From assembly GCF_002270485.1 (NCBI RefSeq), contig NZ_NQOG01000005.1, positions 1 to 64,000 of the forward strand: DNA of 64,000 nt, in the 5' to 3' direction. The notes below the pieces were generated by a model. It was given only the letters and a program-made list of their open reading frames with translations, did not search any database and was not told the origin of the DNA. This stretch comes from Anaerostipes hominis (ex Lee et al. 2021). GTDB taxonomy: Bacteria; Bacillota; Clostridia; Lachnospirales; Lachnospiraceae. Positions 26,812-35,055 of this stretch are shown here, in pieces; within the stretch, counting starts at the first letter, position 1, and every line of letters starts with the position of its first letter. A program made the position numbers and the translations under genes.

Positions 26812-27528
26812 ATGAAAGATCTTGTATTGTATATGACCATTGGCTATCCTGATGAAAATACTTTTTTTCAAATGCTGGATATGCTGGATGAGGAAAAAGT
26901 TCCTGTTTTGGAGCTGGGAATTCCGGTCGGGAATCCGTTTCTGGACGGTGATCTGATCAGGCAAAGCCACAAGCAGGTGCTCGATTCAGGAATTGGCAGG
27001 GAAAAGATCGTAAGGTGGCTGCAGAAAATACGGAGAGAGTATAAATTCCGTATCATACTAATGACGTATAAGGAGGGTATGGAAAAGTTTTGTTTATCTG
27101 AACTGGACAGAAAATTATACGACGGCATTTTATGTGTGGATGAAGTGATAAGGGCAGATAGCGGGATGAAACCGGTTCAGATATATAATGAAACTATGAC
27201 GGAAGTTCAAATGCTCGGACTACTGGCTGAGAATGCAAACTTTGCATATGTCATGAGCGGAAATGGGAAGACCGGATCTTTTTCGCGCCCGCCGGACGGA
27301 TATATACGGACTGTTCATTTTTTAAAAAAAAATACAGCCCTGCCTGTCTATGTGGGATTTGGCATAAAGACGCTAAAAGACGTGAAGGCTGTGTGCAGCC
27401 ATGGGGCAGACGGGGTGATCATCGGATCTCATTTTATGAGAATCATGAGAGAAAAAGGATGCCTGGAATGTAAAGAATATATAAAAATAATAAACAATTA
27501 TTTACAAAAAACTGCTTTACAATCATAA
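26812..27528 (+). CDS. Tryptophan synthase alpha-chain-like (TrpA) TIM-barrel enzyme in a PTS operon
   Basis: A 238-residue TrpA-family protein, shorter than true TrpA (~260-270). The two catalytic acids are kept at the right spacing: Glu34 in ELGIP and Asp45 in LDG, matching Glu49 and Asp60 of TrpA. Phosphate-site motifs are also visible: VYVGFGIK and VIIGSHFMR. TrpA cleaves indole-3-glycerol phosphate by a retro-aldol step. No trpB or other trp gene is here, and the ATG directly follows the IIC stop. I infer a retro-aldol or aldol-type reaction on the sugar phosphate brought in by the PTS, but this is unproven. Confidence 0.75.
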   Translation: MKDLVLYMTIGYPDENTFFQMLDMLDEEKVPVLELGIPVGNPFLDGDLIRQSHKQVLDSGIGREKIVRWLQKIRREYKFRIILMTYKEGMEKFCLSELDRKLYDGILCVDEVIRADSGMKPVQIYNETMTEVQMLGLLAENANFAYVMSGNGKTGSFSRPPDGYIRTVHFLKKNTALPVYVGFGIKTLKDVKAVCSHGADGVIIGSHFMRIMREKGCLECKEYIKIINNYLQKTALQS

Positions 27529-27544
27529 AGAATAATTGTAAAAT
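27516..27544 (+). promoter_or_regulatory. Putative promoter of the Tad pilus operon overlapping an inverted repeat
   Basis: TTTACA (27516-27521), 17-bp spacer, TAAAAT (27539-27544), 22 bp before the peptidase start. The arms TTTACAAT (27516-27523) and ATTGTAAA (27535-27542) form an 8-bp inverted repeat over the promoter, a possible operator. Confidence 0.55.
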
Positions 27545-27565
27545 AATACCATAGGAGGGAGGCCT

Positions 27566-28063
27566 ATGGTATTATTATTTTATCTCACAGCCGCGGTTAT
27601 ATGGGATTTCACCACATTCCGGATACCGAATTATTTTATTTTGTTTGGACTGATTCTTGGAGCTTTGCTCCTGCCGTTTCGCGGCTATGGCATACAGGAA
27701 GTCCTGCTGGGGTGTCTGTGCCCTGCTGTTTTTTTATATCCGCTGTTTTGCATGGGTGTCCTTGGTGCGGGAGATATCAAGCTCTTTGCTGTCACAGGAC
27801 TGTTCCTCGGCGGATTAAACATATATCTTGTGGCGGTATCATTTGCAGCCGGAGGTGTTCTTTCTCTGTTTCAGATGTTATCTGACAGAAGTCTGATTCC
27901 GCGTCTTGTCTGTTTCTATTTCTATCTGCTCCGCTGTATCCATGAAAGAAAGTTTATGACGTATCCATCTTATTCCCCTCAGAAAGAGAAAAATCAAATT
28001 CATTTTACCACGGCAGTGATGATCGGGTATCTGATGCTGTGTGCATGGAAGGAGTGCCTATGA
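27566..28063 (+). CDS. Prepilin peptidase, A24 family (TadV/CpaA)
   Basis: A 165-residue membrane aspartyl protease that cleaves the leader of type IVb prepilins. The first catalytic Asp lies in WDFTTFRIPNYF and the second in the GxGD motif GVLGAGDIKLFAV. Several hydrophobic spans are visible. It lacks the N-terminal methylase domain of larger PilD enzymes, as in other TadV proteins. It starts the Tad operon behind GGAGGGAGGCCT and overlaps the next gene by 4 bp (ATGA). Confidence 0.88.
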   Translation: MVLLFYLTAAVIWDFTTFRIPNYFILFGLILGALLLPFRGYGIQEVLLGCLCPAVFLYPLFCMGVLGAGDIKLFAVTGLFLGGLNIYLVAVSFAAGGVLSLFQMLSDRSLIPRLVCFYFYLLRCIHERKFMTYPSYSPQKEKNQIHFTTAVMIGYLMLCAWKECL

Positions 28064-28917
28064 GCCATATTTTTATCGGCATCTATGATGAAGACGCTGT
28101 TTATGGAAAACGGCTGATGGAGTATATCAACCGGCAGAAAGAGTATCCTCTCACAGCGGCGGCGTTTGCTTCTTTAGAAGCACTCACAGAATTTACCGGC
28201 AGTCAGGATGTGAAAGGTTTAATTCTTGAGGAGGGAACACAGATCGATAGTAAAGTACCGGTTTATTACTTAAAGAAAGATTCCACACAGGAGGCATGCC
28301 GGTATGGAAGTGCAAAGGAGATCGTGAAGGAGGCCTATGCAGCTTTCAGGCCGAAAGGTCTGAGTTCAGGCGGTGTCACGGGTGTCTACTCTCCTTCCGA
28401 TAATCTGAAGCGGACCGGATTTGCACTTGAGACCGCCGAAAAACTCAATGCATTGTTTTTAGGCATGGAGTCCTTTGGTTATGCCGTTTATAACAGGAGC
28501 ATGGAGGACCTTTTGTTTGCGGTAAAGGCCAGGAGAGAGGGCATCATTGATTATGCATACAGTCTGACCGCCGGCACTGACGGAGTCCAAAGGATAGACT
28601 CTGCCCGATGTTTTCTGGACTATAAGGACATGTCCGGGGAAGATTACCGATGGTTTTTTCAGCAGCTGGGGGAAGCAGGCATATCCGCCGTATTAGATAT
28701 GAGTACCGCCTGTATTTATGATTTTGAACTGTTCTCATTGTGTGACTGTCTGTATCTTCCTGTTTGGGAAGAAGATATAGAGGATTCCCGGTTTTTGGGG
28801 TTTAAAGAGCTTTCAAAACAGCACCCTGTACTTTCAACACTGCACTGGAAGGAGGTATATTTATCAAAGACACAGAACCGAGCAGACAGGACGAGATGTC
28901 CTGCAGAGAAATATTAA
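28060..28917 (+). CDS. TadZ/CpaE-like pilus localisation protein with degenerate P-loop
   Basis: A 285-residue soluble protein. The N-terminal ~95 residues resemble a receiver-like fold (IFIGIYDEDAVYGKRLMEYIN); the rest resembles the MinD-like ATPase part of TadZ. The position of the Walker A reads GVYSPSDNLKRTGFAL, lacking the usual GKT, so ATP binding is doubtful. TadZ proteins place the Tad machine in the cell. Position between the peptidase gene and the tadA ATPase gene, and ATGA overlap with the former, support the call. The 3' end overlaps tadA by 22 bp. Confidence 0.6.
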   Translation: MSHIFIGIYDEDAVYGKRLMEYINRQKEYPLTAAAFASLEALTEFTGSQDVKGLILEEGTQIDSKVPVYYLKKDSTQEACRYGSAKEIVKEAYAAFRPKGLSSGGVTGVYSPSDNLKRTGFALETAEKLNALFLGMESFGYAVYNRSMEDLLFAVKARREGIIDYAYSLTAGTDGVQRIDSARCFLDYKDMSGEDYRWFFQQLGEAGISAVLDMSTACIYDFELFSLCDCLYLPVWEEDIEDSRFLGFKELSKQHPVLSTLHWKEVYLSKTQNRADRTRCPAEKY

Positions 28918-30128
28918 AAGAAAGAGTTCTTCAGAGGGCTGACCTCATCTGCGATATAAGCGACAGACAGCTCCTGGAACTGATAGAAGAAGAACTGCAG
29001 CGGATGTCGGAAGAAGGGTATCTGCCGCTGAAGTACAAGTTCGAACTGCTGAAAGAGGTTTATAACTCTCTGCGCAGACTTGATATTCTCCAGGAGCTGC
29101 TGGACGATACTTCGATCACGGAGATCATGATCAACGGATATGAAAATGTATTTGTTGAGATCGGCGGAAAGCTCAGGAGATGTCATAAGAAGTTTTCTTC
29201 CGAAGAGAAGCTGTATCAGGTGATCCAGCAGATCGTGGCAGGGGCCAACCGTATCGTCAATGAGACGAATCCCATAGTGGATGCCAGGCTCCCCGACGGT
29301 TCAAGGGTGAATGTAATGCTGCCGCCGGTCTCCTTAAACGGTGCCGCTATGACGATCAGAAAGTTTGCGGGGGAACCTATGACGATGGAATGGCTGAGGG
29401 GAAAAGGAGCCTTTACGCATTTTACGGAGCAGTTTCTTGAGATACTTGTGAAGGCCAGATATAACATTTTTATTTCAGGAGGCACCGGAAGCGGAAAGAC
29501 AACATTGCTGAACGGAATGTCAAACTGTATTCCAAAAGATGAACGGATCATCACGATAGAGGACTCGGCCGAACTTAAACTCAATGGTATTGAAAACCTG
29601 GTTCGTCTGGAGATGAGAAATGCTAATATTGCCGGGGAGAACCAGATTACGATTGCACAGCTGATTAAGGCAGCGCTCAGGTCAAGACCCGACCGGATCA
29701 TCGTGGGGGAAGTGCGCGGTGAGGAAGCTTTGTCGATGCTGAATGCCATGAACACTGGACATGACGGCTCCATTTCGACGGGACACTCAAACGGCCCGGA
29801 AGATATGCTCAGGCGCCTGGAAACAATGGTTCTCATGGGAGTAGATATGCCGGTCTCAGCCATAAGGGGACAGATCGCATCTGCCATTGATATTATCATT
29901 CATCTCGGCAGAGTCAGAGACGGCAGCAGAAAGCTGATGGAGATCGATGAGATTCTTGGAATTCACAACGGTCAGGTGAAGCTTGCAAAACTGTTTACGT
30001 ATGATCAGGAAAAAGGGCTCTGTTTTGCCGGATCACTTAACAATACGAAAAAACTTAGGGAGTATGGTCAGTATGAGGCTTATAAAGAACTATTATCTCA
30101 GCAGAATCAAGGAGGTAAACATCCTTGA
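28896..30128 (+). CDS. tadA: Tad pilus assembly ATPase TadA/CpaF
   Basis: A 410-residue secretion ATPase (VirB11/GspE superfamily) that powers pilus assembly. After an N-terminal helical domain come the family segment DDTSITEIMINGYENVFVE, Walker A SGGTGSGKTTLLN, the Asp-box IITIEDSAELKL, Walker B region IIVGEVRGEEAL and the His-box TGHDGSISTGHSN. It lies in order after tadZ-like and before tadB. Confidence 0.92.
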   Translation: MSCREILKERVLQRADLICDISDRQLLELIEEELQRMSEEGYLPLKYKFELLKEVYNSLRRLDILQELLDDTSITEIMINGYENVFVEIGGKLRRCHKKFSSEEKLYQVIQQIVAGANRIVNETNPIVDARLPDGSRVNVMLPPVSLNGAAMTIRKFAGEPMTMEWLRGKGAFTHFTEQFLEILVKARYNIFISGGTGSGKTTLLNGMSNCIPKDERIITIEDSAELKLNGIENLVRLEMRNANIAGENQITIAQLIKAALRSRPDRIIVGEVRGEEALSMLNAMNTGHDGSISTGHSNGPEDMLRRLETMVLMGVDMPVSAIRGQIASAIDIIIHLGRVRDGSRKLMEIDEILGIHNGQVKLAKLFTYDQEKGLCFAGSLNNTKKLREYGQYEAYKELLSQQNQGGKHP

Positions 30129-30852
30129 AGTGTTTGATATACGAAAGGCTGCGTTCAAAGCGGCACAGGGAATGATTTTGTTTTTTATAGTATGCTATCT
30201 CTTTTATGACCGGATCTGGCTCGGGCTCCTCTATGCCGTGTTTTGCTTCCCATATATGCTGTACCAGGCCAGAGAGGAGAGAAAGCTGCGGATCAGACAG
30301 GCCAGGCTGGAATTCAAAGAGATGCTGCTCTCCGTCTATAACAGTCTGAGCGCGGGATACTCCCTGGAAAACGCTGTGAGGGCCGCAAGAGATGATTTGA
30401 AAACAGTCAATGGAGATAAGAAAAGTGTGCTGGAACAGGAACTCTCTCTGGTGTGCGCGGGACTGGAGGTGAATCAGCCTATCGAAGTGTTGATGGACAA
30501 GATGGCTTTAAGGCTTGGTGTGGATGAAGCAGTGCAGTTTGCACAGGTGCTGTGGATAATTAAGAGAAACGGAGGGAATCTGATCCAGATCATTAAAAAG
30601 TCGGTGGAGCATATGAACCAGAAGATACAGGTGAAAGAAGAAATCCTTACGATGGTGTCTTCCAAAAGGATGGAACAGAAAATCATGTCTGTGATGCCGT
30701 TTTTTGTCCTTTTGTATGTGCGTCTCATGAACCCGGGATATTTTCAGGTTCTGTATGACTCGCCGGGAGGCGTGATATTGTCGACGGTTTGTCTGATTGT
30801 TTTAGTCACTGCAGGAATGTGGGCAAAAAGGATTGTGGAAATCGAGGTGTAA
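30073..30852 (+). CDS. tadB: Tad pilus assembly membrane protein TadB
   Basis: About 259 residues of the T2SSF/TadB family, an inner platform for pilus assembly. Hydrophobic spans near the N-terminus (MILFFIVCYLFYDRIWLGLLY) and C-terminus (MPFFVLLYVRLMN, GVILSTVCLIVLVTAGMW) flank the F domain (LLSVYNSLSAGYSLENAVRAA). The start is uncertain: ATG 30073 overlaps tadA by 56 bp with a weak site, while a strong AAGGAGG at 30109 points to a start nearer 30130 (GTG). Confidence 0.82.
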   Translation: MRLIKNYYLSRIKEVNILEVFDIRKAAFKAAQGMILFFIVCYLFYDRIWLGLLYAVFCFPYMLYQAREERKLRIRQARLEFKEMLLSVYNSLSAGYSLENAVRAARDDLKTVNGDKKSVLEQELSLVCAGLEVNQPIEVLMDKMALRLGVDEAVQFAQVLWIIKRNGGNLIQIIKKSVEHMNQKIQVKEEILTMVSSKRMEQKIMSVMPFFVLLYVRLMNPGYFQVLYDSPGGVILSTVCLIVLVTAGMWAKRIVEIEV

Positions 30853-30854
30853 CA

Positions 30855-32156
30855 TTGATAGAAAAATGGGTCCGTCATCTGCCGGAAACAGCTGTCAGGA
30901 ACAGGAGGGAGTGCATCCGCAGCTACTTCTGCGGCAGCAGGGAGGAACAGGAGAAAGAGGTTTGGCGTTCACTTTTCGAACAGTGGAGGAGGGTATTTCT
31001 CGCAGCCTTTATATTTGTTGGGGTCATCTTTTTAGCGGCAGGGGCAGAATGGCTGGGAAGAAAAGATATTGTCATCCACAGGGATAAAGACGGAGAAGAA
31101 CTGAACCAGGAACTAAATATTGATACAGGCAAAGAAAAAGAGTCCTATGATCTGACCATTCATCCGAAGGCATATACCAAAAAAGAAGAAAGGGAAGCCT
31201 TTCAGAAGGCAAAAAGCTATCTGGAAAAACATATGAAAGGTGACAATCCGTCTTTAAATGAAGTGAAAAGCCCGCTTGATTTCCCAGGGCAGATTCCGGG
31301 AAGTCAGATAAAAGTCAGCTGGGATACAGGGGATCTGAGTCTGATCGATGAGGCAGGCAATGTATTTAACGGAGATTTAAAAAATCCTGTGATCATAAAA
31401 GTGAGAGCGTCTCTCTCATACGGAGAGCGCAGAGAAATAATCATGACACCGGTCCGCCTGGTTCCCGGACAGGCCGGCAAAAAGGGATCAAAAATTGCCG
31501 GAATTAAAAAGGAATTAGAACAAATTGAAAAAGAAAATGCAGGGAAAGAAACATTTCGTATTCCGTCAAGTATAAACGGCAGTGAGATTACAGAGGCGGA
31601 CAAGGGGAAAAGCCGTCTCCCGATACTGGCTGCAATGGGTATCCTCTGTCTCGGGCTCCTGTGGTACACAGAGGAAGAAAGACAGAAGCAGAAGAAGGCT
31701 AATTCAATGAAAGAGACGATGGAGGAGTATCCTATGATTATCAGCCGGTTTGTTTTGCTCCTGGGAGCCGGAATGACGGTTCAGGGAGCAGTCCATTCCA
31801 TCGGATCTTCTTATGACGGGGATCACCCCAAGTTTGTTTACCGGCAGTTTCAGGAGGCAGATAGAAAGATCGCTCTCGGGATGTCCCAGACGCAGGCTCT
31901 CAGTGAACTTGGAAGCAGCATTCAGCTGCCATGCTATAAAAAGCTGTCGGTCCTGCTTTCCCAGAGTCTGCTCAGAGGAACAAGGGATCTTTTAAGCAGA
32001 CTTGAGGAGGAAGAGACAGCGGCGTTTTCAGAGCGGAAGGAAACGGCCCGGCGAAAAGGGGAGGAGGCCAGCACTAAGCTGCTGATGCCGATGATCCTTA
32101 TGCTGATCGTTATTCTCACCCTGCTGATGGTGCCTGCATTTTTATCATTTTCGTAG
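30855..32156 (+). CDS. tadC: TadC-like pilus assembly membrane protein with large inserted domain
   Basis: About 433 residues if the TTG at 30855 is the start (GAGGTG lies just upstream, 2 bp after the tadB stop). One span at about 46-67 is followed by ~185 hydrophilic residues rich in Lys/Glu, then a second span (LPILAAMGILCLGLLWY, about 254-272), the T2SSF-type segment FVLLLGAGMTVQGAVHSIGSSYD, and a C-terminal span (about 409-432). Usual TadC proteins are ~300 residues, so the inserted domain is unusual. By topology it should lie outside the membrane. Confidence 0.7.
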   Translation: MIEKWVRHLPETAVRNRRECIRSYFCGSREEQEKEVWRSLFEQWRRVFLAAFIFVGVIFLAAGAEWLGRKDIVIHRDKDGEELNQELNIDTGKEKESYDLTIHPKAYTKKEEREAFQKAKSYLEKHMKGDNPSLNEVKSPLDFPGQIPGSQIKVSWDTGDLSLIDEAGNVFNGDLKNPVIIKVRASLSYGERREIIMTPVRLVPGQAGKKGSKIAGIKKELEQIEKENAGKETFRIPSSINGSEITEADKGKSRLPILAAMGILCLGLLWYTEEERQKQKKANSMKETMEEYPMIISRFVLLLGAGMTVQGAVHSIGSSYDGDHPKFVYRQFQEADRKIALGMSQTQALSELGSSIQLPCYKKLSVLLSQSLLRGTRDLLSRLEEEETAAFSERKETARRKGEEASTKLLMPMILMLIVILTLLMVPAFLSFS

Positions 32157-32171
32157 AAAGGAGAGTTTGCT

Positions 32172-32333
32172 ATGAAGGAGTTTATGAAAGATGAAAGAGG
32201 AATGGGTGTGGTAGAAGTGATTTTGATCATCGTCGTTCTCATAGGGCTTGTCATTATTTTTCAAACTCAGATCAAGAAAGTGGTACAGAACATTTTCAAA
32301 ACGATCACATCCAAGACGGGTCAGGTTCAATGA
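32172..32333 (+). CDS. Flp-type IVb pilin (major pilin candidate)
   Basis: A 53-residue protein. A short charged leader MKEFMKDERG is followed by MGVVEVILIIVVLIGLVIIF, giving a prepilin cleavage site after the glycine and the conserved Glu five residues later. The tail QTQIKKVVQNIFKTITSKTG is typical of small Flp pilins. The start follows AAGGAGAGTTTGCT. Its stop overlaps the next gene start (ATGA). It should be cut by the prepilin peptidase encoded at 27566. Confidence 0.87.
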   Translation: MKEFMKDERGMGVVEVILIIVVLIGLVIIFQTQIKKVVQNIFKTITSKTGQVQ

Positions 32334-33790
32334 AAACAAATACGAGGGGGAGTGTGACTGTATATGCAAGTCTTATGTTTCTCGTAGTTTTACTGCTGCT
32401 TAGCATGTGTCTGGAAGGAGCTTATCTCTATCTGGGAAAAGGGAAGGCCCAGGGAGCTTACATGGCGGCCCTCGCAGGTGCCAGAGGAAATTATCAAAAA
32501 GAGCTGGAGCAGCAATATCATCTGTTCGGATTGGATGTGCGGTATGGAAAACAGCTGGACGAGAAACTTGCGGAGGCATTGAAATACAATCTGACAGAGA
32601 GCAGGGATCCGTTTTCTTTTTATCCTGGCTCTGTGAGAACCTCTCATAAAGTTTCGCTGGCAGACAGAAGAGGTGAGATCCTGAGAGAACAGATCGCAGA
32701 ATTCATGAAATACGACCTTGGGAAAGACGGCATCAGGCTGTTGACGGATAACGTGTTTAAGATGCCGAAAGAAGACGATGCCTCCCGGGCAAGAGAAGTC
32801 ATCAATGAGGCAGACAGAGAAGCCAAAGAGGAGGAAGAAGCGGAGGAGACAGGAAAAAAGACGGAAACAAAAACGCCGGTGAGATCAAAAGATCCGAGGA
32901 AAGGGCTGGTCAAGATTTTGCGGGAGGGCACGGTGACTGTTGTACTGGGAAAAGAGGCGGAAGTATCCGAACAAAATGTACCGATCGTCTACGGACACAG
33001 GGACACGAAGAAGGAAAAGAATCCTGATTTCTATCAGGCGGAATCAGTAAGTCAGTCATTAAAAGGCCGGGGACAGTATGCATCTTCACCGGGGATAAAA
33101 ACAGAACTTATGGGGACAGCCTACGGGGTAAAATATTTCAGGAACTATACATCAAAAGAAAAGAAGAAGGGCCTGCAGTATGAAACAGAATATCTGATTG
33201 CCGGAAAGGAGTCGGAAAAAGAAAATCTTGGTTCGGTGTTTTCTAAGATTCTCTTGATGAGATTCCTGCCAAACTTGATCTATGTTCAGGGAGATACTGT
33301 AAAACAGGGGCAGGCAGAGGCACTTGCGGTCTCGATCCTCGGAATTACCGGGCTCGTACCTGTTGTCAAGCTGGCAAAGCATCTGCTTCTGGCAGCGCTG
33401 GCCTATGGAGAATCAATTCTTGATCTGAGGAATCTTTCGGAAGGAAAACAGGTGCCTCTGTGGAAATCCAAAGACACATGGCAGATGGAATTTGCGGGTC
33501 TTTCCTCACTTACCGGCAGAAGAAAGTCTGTAAAGAAAGGACTGTCTTATAAAGATTATCTTCAGGTATTATTATTCCTCCAGACTGAAAAACAGGAAAA
33601 ATATCTGCGGATGATGGATGTGATCGAGGACAATATAAAGAGGAAAGTCCCCGGGTTCTCTCTGAAGGATTGTTACGTTTCCTTTGAAGCAGAGACAAAC
33701 ATGAGTCTGAATCCGTTCAGATTCGGGGGAATCAATCTTCCGGTCATGGGACGGTATCAATGGCCAATGAAAGAAATATCACAATATTAA
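32330..33790 (+). CDS. DUF5702 domain pilus-locus protein
   Basis: A 486-residue protein starting with a pseudopilin-like membrane segment (RGSVTVYASLMFLVVLLLLSMCLEGAY) and continuing with a long hydrophilic region. DUF5702 proteins sit in Tad loci of Clostridia and probably form minor surface components. A Glu/Lys-rich stretch is near residues 155-185. It overlaps the Flp pilin gene by 4 bp, so translation is coupled. Function is inferred from context only. Confidence 0.75.
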   Translation: MKTNTRGSVTVYASLMFLVVLLLLSMCLEGAYLYLGKGKAQGAYMAALAGARGNYQKELEQQYHLFGLDVRYGKQLDEKLAEALKYNLTESRDPFSFYPGSVRTSHKVSLADRRGEILREQIAEFMKYDLGKDGIRLLTDNVFKMPKEDDASRAREVINEADREAKEEEEAEETGKKTETKTPVRSKDPRKGLVKILREGTVTVVLGKEAEVSEQNVPIVYGHRDTKKEKNPDFYQAESVSQSLKGRGQYASSPGIKTELMGTAYGVKYFRNYTSKEKKKGLQYETEYLIAGKESEKENLGSVFSKILLMRFLPNLIYVQGDTVKQGQAEALAVSILGITGLVPVVKLAKHLLLAALAYGESILDLRNLSEGKQVPLWKSKDTWQMEFAGLSSLTGRRKSVKKGLSYKDYLQVLLFLQTEKQEKYLRMMDVIEDNIKRKVPGFSLKDCYVSFEAETNMSLNPFRFGGINLPVMGRYQWPMKEISQY

Positions 33791-33817
33791 TGTCTAAACG
33801 GGAGGAGGGGAGCAGAG

Positions 33818-34669
33818 ATGTTCTTGGATTGTAAAAGAAAACATTTCTCCAAGCCAACAGCCAACAATTTAAAAATATCAATTGAATACAGACGATCCAA
33901 AGGGACATCTCTGCTCTCCTCCTCCGGTGGGAGCATGACGCTGGAAGCCAGCCTTCTGATCCCGGTTTTTGTATTTTTATTCCTGGCGCTGGCCTCGGTC
34001 GGGGAAAACCTGTGGATTCACGGTCAGGTATATCACGGAGTTACAGAGGCTGCAAAGGAGGAAGCGGTATATGAGTATATGCTGGCCAAAAAGAACATCT
34101 CTTCAATGAGGACCGTGCTGCTGAAACAGAAGTTTCTGACTGCTGTGGATCAAAAAAGGCTGAATAGCTCCTCACTTGCGGGAGGTGCACAGGGTATTTT
34201 GTTTACAGACTCGCGGTTTCAGGAAGACCGCGAAATCTATGAGATCAGGGCGCGCTACCGAATTGTGTACCGTCTTCCTTTTCTTCCGCCGTTTACAGGA
34301 GACTATGAGCAGAAGATCAGACAAAAAGCTATGACCGGATATGCTGAGGGACAGAGAGGAGCTGGCAGCGGGGAAGTATATATAACGCCCTATGAGAGTG
34401 TATACCACAAAGACATAAACTGTACGCATCTTTCACTGTCCATTGTTTCTGATTCGGATGTGCAGAAGTACAGAGACGGAAAGACCAGATACCGGGAATG
34501 TGAACGCTGCACAAAATACCATAAAGGGGATATATCCATTTTATTTATTGCGAAAGAGGGAGACGCTTATCACACGGACTTAGGATGCAGCGGCTTAAAA
34601 AGAACAGTCAGTAAGAAAAAGAAAAGTGAGGCAGAGGGGATGAAGCCATGCGAAAGATGCGGGAAATAG
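33818..34669 (+). CDS. TadE-like pseudopilin fused to two Cys-rich metal-site-like repeats
   Basis: A 283-residue protein. A 38-residue N-terminal part precedes the pseudopilin motif GGSMTLEASLLIPVFVFLF. A middle extracytoplasmic domain follows. The C-terminal ~95 residues hold two related units: VYHKDINCTHL...YRECERC and AYHTDLGCSGL...MKPCERC. This Y-H-x5-C...C-x2-C pattern resembles the Ada-like/nuclease-associated cysteine motif found at the ends of some exported proteins. TadE proteins are minor pilins; the added motif suggests metal or nucleic acid binding, which is inference. GGGAGGAGGGGAGC precedes the ATG; it overlaps the next gene by 22 bp. Confidence 0.72.
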   Translation: MFLDCKRKHFSKPTANNLKISIEYRRSKGTSLLSSSGGSMTLEASLLIPVFVFLFLALASVGENLWIHGQVYHGVTEAAKEEAVYEYMLAKKNISSMRTVLLKQKFLTAVDQKRLNSSSLAGGAQGILFTDSRFQEDREIYEIRARYRIVYRLPFLPPFTGDYEQKIRQKAMTGYAEGQRGAGSGEVYITPYESVYHKDINCTHLSLSIVSDSDVQKYRDGKTRYRECERCTKYHKGDISILFIAKEGDAYHTDLGCSGLKRTVSKKKKSEAEGMKPCERCGK

Positions 34670-35055
34670 ATGGATATATGACATTAGAGGCGAGCCTTAT
34701 CGTACCTGTTATCTGTTTTTTACTTGTACTTCTGTTTTCGTTTTTCTTTTATATTATGGATCTGGGTATTGTATCTGGTACTGTAAAAGAAGCAGGATTG
34801 TATTCGGAGAAGCAAAAATATGGAACAGATTTGAGGCGGGATCTGGAAAGAAAGATCATGATGGGGCGGATCAGTTCATTCAGCGTATCTGAGACAAAGG
34901 AAAAGAGAAAGATCAAAGTACAGGCTGAAATTGGAGTGCCGGTGGCGGGAAGTGTGGAATTCTTTGGGCTGCGACTGTTTAAGATTACGGAACAGCAGGA
35001 ATTTATGCTTCCAAAAGAGACAGAAAAGATCAGGAGGTGGAGCTTGATTGAATGA
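34648..35055 (+). CDS. TadE/TadF-like pseudopilin
   Basis: A 135-residue minor pilin candidate: short leader MRKMREIDG, then YMTLEASLIVPVICFLLVLLFSFFF with the conserved Glu after the cleavage site, followed by a small extracytoplasmic domain. It shares TLEASL-V/I-P with the preceding protein. It overlaps the neighbours on both sides (22 bp and 8 bp), so it is part of the same operon. Confidence 0.75.
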   Translation: MRKMREIDGYMTLEASLIVPVICFLLVLLFSFFFYIMDLGIVSGTVKEAGLYSEKQKYGTDLRRDLERKIMMGRISSFSVSETKEKRKIKVQAEIGVPVAGSVEFFGLRLFKITEQQEFMLPKETEKIRRWSLIE

